A stretch of DNA of 34,362 bases from Clostridia bacterium (GTDB lineage Bacteria; Bacillota; Clostridia; Christensenellales; Aristaeellaceae), in the NCBI GenBank assembly GCA_017431365.1, contig JAFRLF010000172.1, positions 1 through 34,362 on the forward strand, in the 5' to 3' direction. Of this stretch, positions 32,799-34,362 are shown one piece after another. The translations under genes and the position numbers were made by a program. Below the pieces are notes generated by a model. The model was not told where the DNA came from. It was given only the letters and a program-made list of their open reading frames with translations, and searched no databases. How positions within the stretch are numbered: position 1 is the first letter of the stretch; the number at the start of each line of letters is the position of its first letter.

Positions 32799-33659
32799 AT
32801 GGAATTCAATTTGGAAAAATCACTTTACGTAGACAATACTCTGAAAGAAATGGTGGTGCACCGTAACGGACTGCTGCCTCTTAAGACGTACCGCAGCGTC
32901 TCCGTATACTACCACTGGCATGAAGAATACGAATTCATTCTACACACGGCAGACGGGATCTGTCTCATCAATGGTCAAAAATATAACCTTTCTGCAGGAG
33001 ACGCTCTTCTCATACAGGGCAACGAGCTTCATACCCGAAACCCGGACGCACAATTTTCACGATCTATGATTTCAATCGTTTTCCACCCGGATTTCATCAA
33101 CGGCAGTAAAATCTACAACACTGACATACTTGGTAAGCTTCAATTCCAGCGCTATTTCTCTCAAACAGATCCCGTTGACCGTGAAGTGATTGCCTTACTC
33201 AACGAAGTGCTGTATTGTGAACAAAGAAAGGAACCTTATTATGAATACGAATTACAGATGACGCTATCGTACATCTTTACACTTCTTCTTAAGCACCATC
33301 GGTATTCGTCAATACCAAAAAAGACAGTCGCCCCAGCTCCAACGTCATTTATCAATTTACTCTCACATATCCAGGAAAACCTTGATAAGCCGATGACCTT
33401 GGTGGAGCTATCTGAGTATACACATTTCAGTATACCGTATATTATCAAGTTGTTCAAAAAGTATACGCTACAAACGCCCATTGACTACATCAAATCTTGT
33501 CGACTGGAAGCTGCGGGATTGAAACTAATCCACACAGATAAAACAGAAATAGAGATTGCGGAAGAGTGTGGATTCCAAAGCATAAGCTACTTTATTCGCT
33601 CATTCAAAGAACGCAACAAACTCACACCAGGCGAATTTCGCAAACAATACAAGTACTAA
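32799..33659 (+). CDS. AraC-family transcriptional regulator of sugar operon 4
   Basis: A 286-residue DNA-binding protein. The N-terminal half is a cupin-like sensor (YYHWHEEYEFILH, then LSAGDALLIQGNELH). The C-terminal 100 residues carry two helix-turn-helix motifs: LVELSEYTHFSIPYIIKLFK, and EIAEECGFQSISYFIRSFK followed by the family end LTPGEFRKQY. ATG at 32799 follows AAAGGAGG; the frame opens 12 codons earlier. It is divergent from GH31-B and most likely activates operon 4 when its sugar is bound. It is AT-rich like the first four genes of that operon. Confidence 0.92.
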   Translation: MEFNLEKSLYVDNTLKEMVVHRNGLLPLKTYRSVSVYYHWHEEYEFILHTADGICLINGQKYNLSAGDALLIQGNELHTRNPDAQFSRSMISIVFHPDFINGSKIYNTDILGKLQFQRYFSQTDPVDREVIALLNEVLYCEQRKEPYYEYELQMTLSYIFTLLLKHHRYSSIPKKTVAPAPTSFINLLSHIQENLDKPMTLVELSEYTHFSIPYIIKLFKKYTLQTPIDYIKSCRLEAAGLKLIHTDKTEIEIAEECGFQSISYFIRSFKERNKLTPGEFRKQYKY

Positions 33660-33744
33660 TAATCAGGAGGATCAGCGGTATCAGGAACACGCACAGATAT
33701 GAAAATAAAAACGTCCAGAACGTCCGCCTGTCAGGCTTCTTCAC
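33622..33744 (-). pseudogene. Cut-off 5' end of a membrane-anchored regulator gene
   Basis: GTG at 33744, with GGAGAGGAG upstream, opens a 40-codon frame: MKKPDRRTFWTFLFSYLCVF then LIPLILLIIS. A basic start followed by this transmembrane helix is the usual beginning of membrane-anchored AraC/YesN-type sensors in Clostridia. The frame then enters the 3' end of the AraC gene and stops. The GC-rich DNA also ends there. I read it as a gene truncated at a recombination junction near 33660. Confidence 0.6.
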
Positions 33745-33806
33745 GGATTTCTCCTCTCCCTTCTGACGATCGCGCATAGCACGCCCGTGCGCCATGGAAA
33801 GCCCCG

Positions 33807-33835
33807 TTGTCAATATGCCCGCGCTGTGGTACAAT
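33807..33835 (+). promoter_or_regulatory. Promoter of the ADP-ribosyltransferase-like gene
   Basis: -35 TTGTCA (33807-33812), 17 bases, -10 TACAAT (33830-33835), 25 bases before the GTG start. Confidence 0.75.
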
Positions 33836-33860
33836 ACTCCCGAAAGCGAGGTGCGGAGCC

Positions 33861-34362
33861 GTGTGTGAAAACTTCCCGAGTCCGGAGGGCCTCCGCGCCC
33901 TGCGCTATTACCAGGGCGACGTTGAAGGCGACGACCCCTTCTGGGGCGATCCCCGCGCCTACGTGACCCTGAACGCACTGTTCTTACCCGGCCTCATGGC
34001 GGAGAAAGAGCGCGTCCGCGAGGGCAAGCGGCTGAATCCGGAGATTTTGGCGGATGGCCATCGGCTCTCACGGCTGATCGAAGACCTGACGGGCCTTTGT
34101 CGGCCCCTGCCCGCGCCGATGCAGACGCGCCGCGTGGAACGCCTCGCCGAATTCGCCCTGATCAGGGACAGCGGCCGGCTGTACGGCTTTACCTCCACCT
34201 CGAAAAGGGGGTTCCTCCCCTCCTACGCGGACAAGCGCGGTGTGGCGCTGCTCGTATTTCGCCTGCCCGCTGGCACACCCTGCGTGGATCTCAGCGCCGT
34301 CCTGCCCCATTACCTGAAGGCGGACGAGGCCGAGGTTCTGCTGCCGCCGGGGCTCTCCGTCC
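33861..34362 (+). CDS. ADP-ribosyltransferase-like protein; 3' end outside window
   Basis: An open frame from GTG 33861 (GAGGTG seven bases upstream) runs without a stop to the window edge; 167 residues are visible. The second half carries the three parts of an arginine-type ADP-ribosyltransferase fold: an arginine in QTRRVERL (90/91), the STS strand in YGFTSTSK (residues 112-114), and an ExE motif in DEAEVLLPPG (Glu156, Glu158). It would use NAD to ADP-ribosylate a target. There is no signal peptide, so it may act in the cytoplasm or leave by another route. The first 80 residues are not recognised. The motif match is good, but the target and the rest of the gene are unknown. Confidence 0.65.
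   Translation, partial: MCENFPSPEGLRALRYYQGDVEGDDPFWGDPRAYVTLNALFLPGLMAEKERVREGKRLNPEILADGHRLSRLIEDLTGLCRPLPAPMQTRRVERLAEFALIRDSGRLYGFTSTSKRGFLPSYADKRGVALLVFRLPAGTPCVDLSAVLPHYLKADEAEVLLPPGLSV

Overview
The window reads as chromosome from a strictly anaerobic, GC-rich member of the Clostridia, probably an uncultivated gut fibre degrader. The evidence is an oxygen-sensitive class III ribonucleotide reductase, four carbohydrate ABC importers of the LplB/LplC/LipO (YtcP/YtcQ) type, polysaccharide-active glycoside hydrolases and Clostridia-type accessory genes. The genus cannot be read from the sequence. All four solute-binding proteins lack a usable lipobox cysteine, which is unusual for a Gram-positive and may be a lineage marker.

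Layout. (1) 1-2602: the 3' part of nrdD, a separate 65-codon ORF carrying the glycyl-radical segment of the same enzyme, nrdG, and a GNAT acetyltransferase, ending in a strong terminator. (2) 2645-4021: an Xre-type HTH gene overlapping a nucleotidyltransferase-like gene, a probable toxin-antitoxin or defence pair. (3) 4036-8921, minus strand: sugar operon 1 (permease B, permease C, binding protein, clan GH-A hydrolase) with a recognisable promoter. (4) 8949-16649, minus strand: sugar operon 2 (permease B, permease C, binding protein, GH2 enzyme), broken between permease C and the binding protein by about 1.5 kb of AT-rich DNA with unrecognised genes. (5) 16798-20473, plus strand: sugar operon 3, divergent from operon 2 (permease B, permease C, binding protein). 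(6) 20529-23808: an accessory island with two DUF4143-type AAA ATPase genes, each with its own direct-repeat array at its promoter, and a vapBC-like locus that has lost most of its toxin gene. (7) 23845-33659: sugar operon 4, minus strand (GH31-B, permease B, permease C, binding protein, GH31-A, a zinc-site URO-D superfamily protein), with a divergent AraC regulator. From about 26.96 kb to 33.66 kb this operon is clearly AT-richer than its two distal genes. At the right edge of that block lies the cut-off 5' end of a membrane-anchored regulator gene. (8) 33807-34362: a promoter and the start of a GC-rich gene with ADP-ribosyltransferase motifs, running off the window.

How it works together. 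Each importer has two permeases and a binding protein but no ATPase, so a shared MsmX/UgpC-type ATPase must be encoded elsewhere. Oligosaccharides would be imported and then cut in the cytoplasm by the linked hydrolases (clan GH-A, GH2, two GH31), none of which has a signal peptide. In every operon a stem-loop follows the binding-protein gene, and in the GC-rich operons a smaller one precedes it, a plausible way to set binding-protein levels apart from permeases and hydrolases. Accessory modules sit at or near the joints between sugar operons.

The best candidates for something new are the split class III ribonucleotide reductase, the DUF4143 ATPase genes with promoter-linked repeat arrays, the AT-rich cassette inside operon 2, and the ADP-ribosyltransferase-like gene at the right edge.
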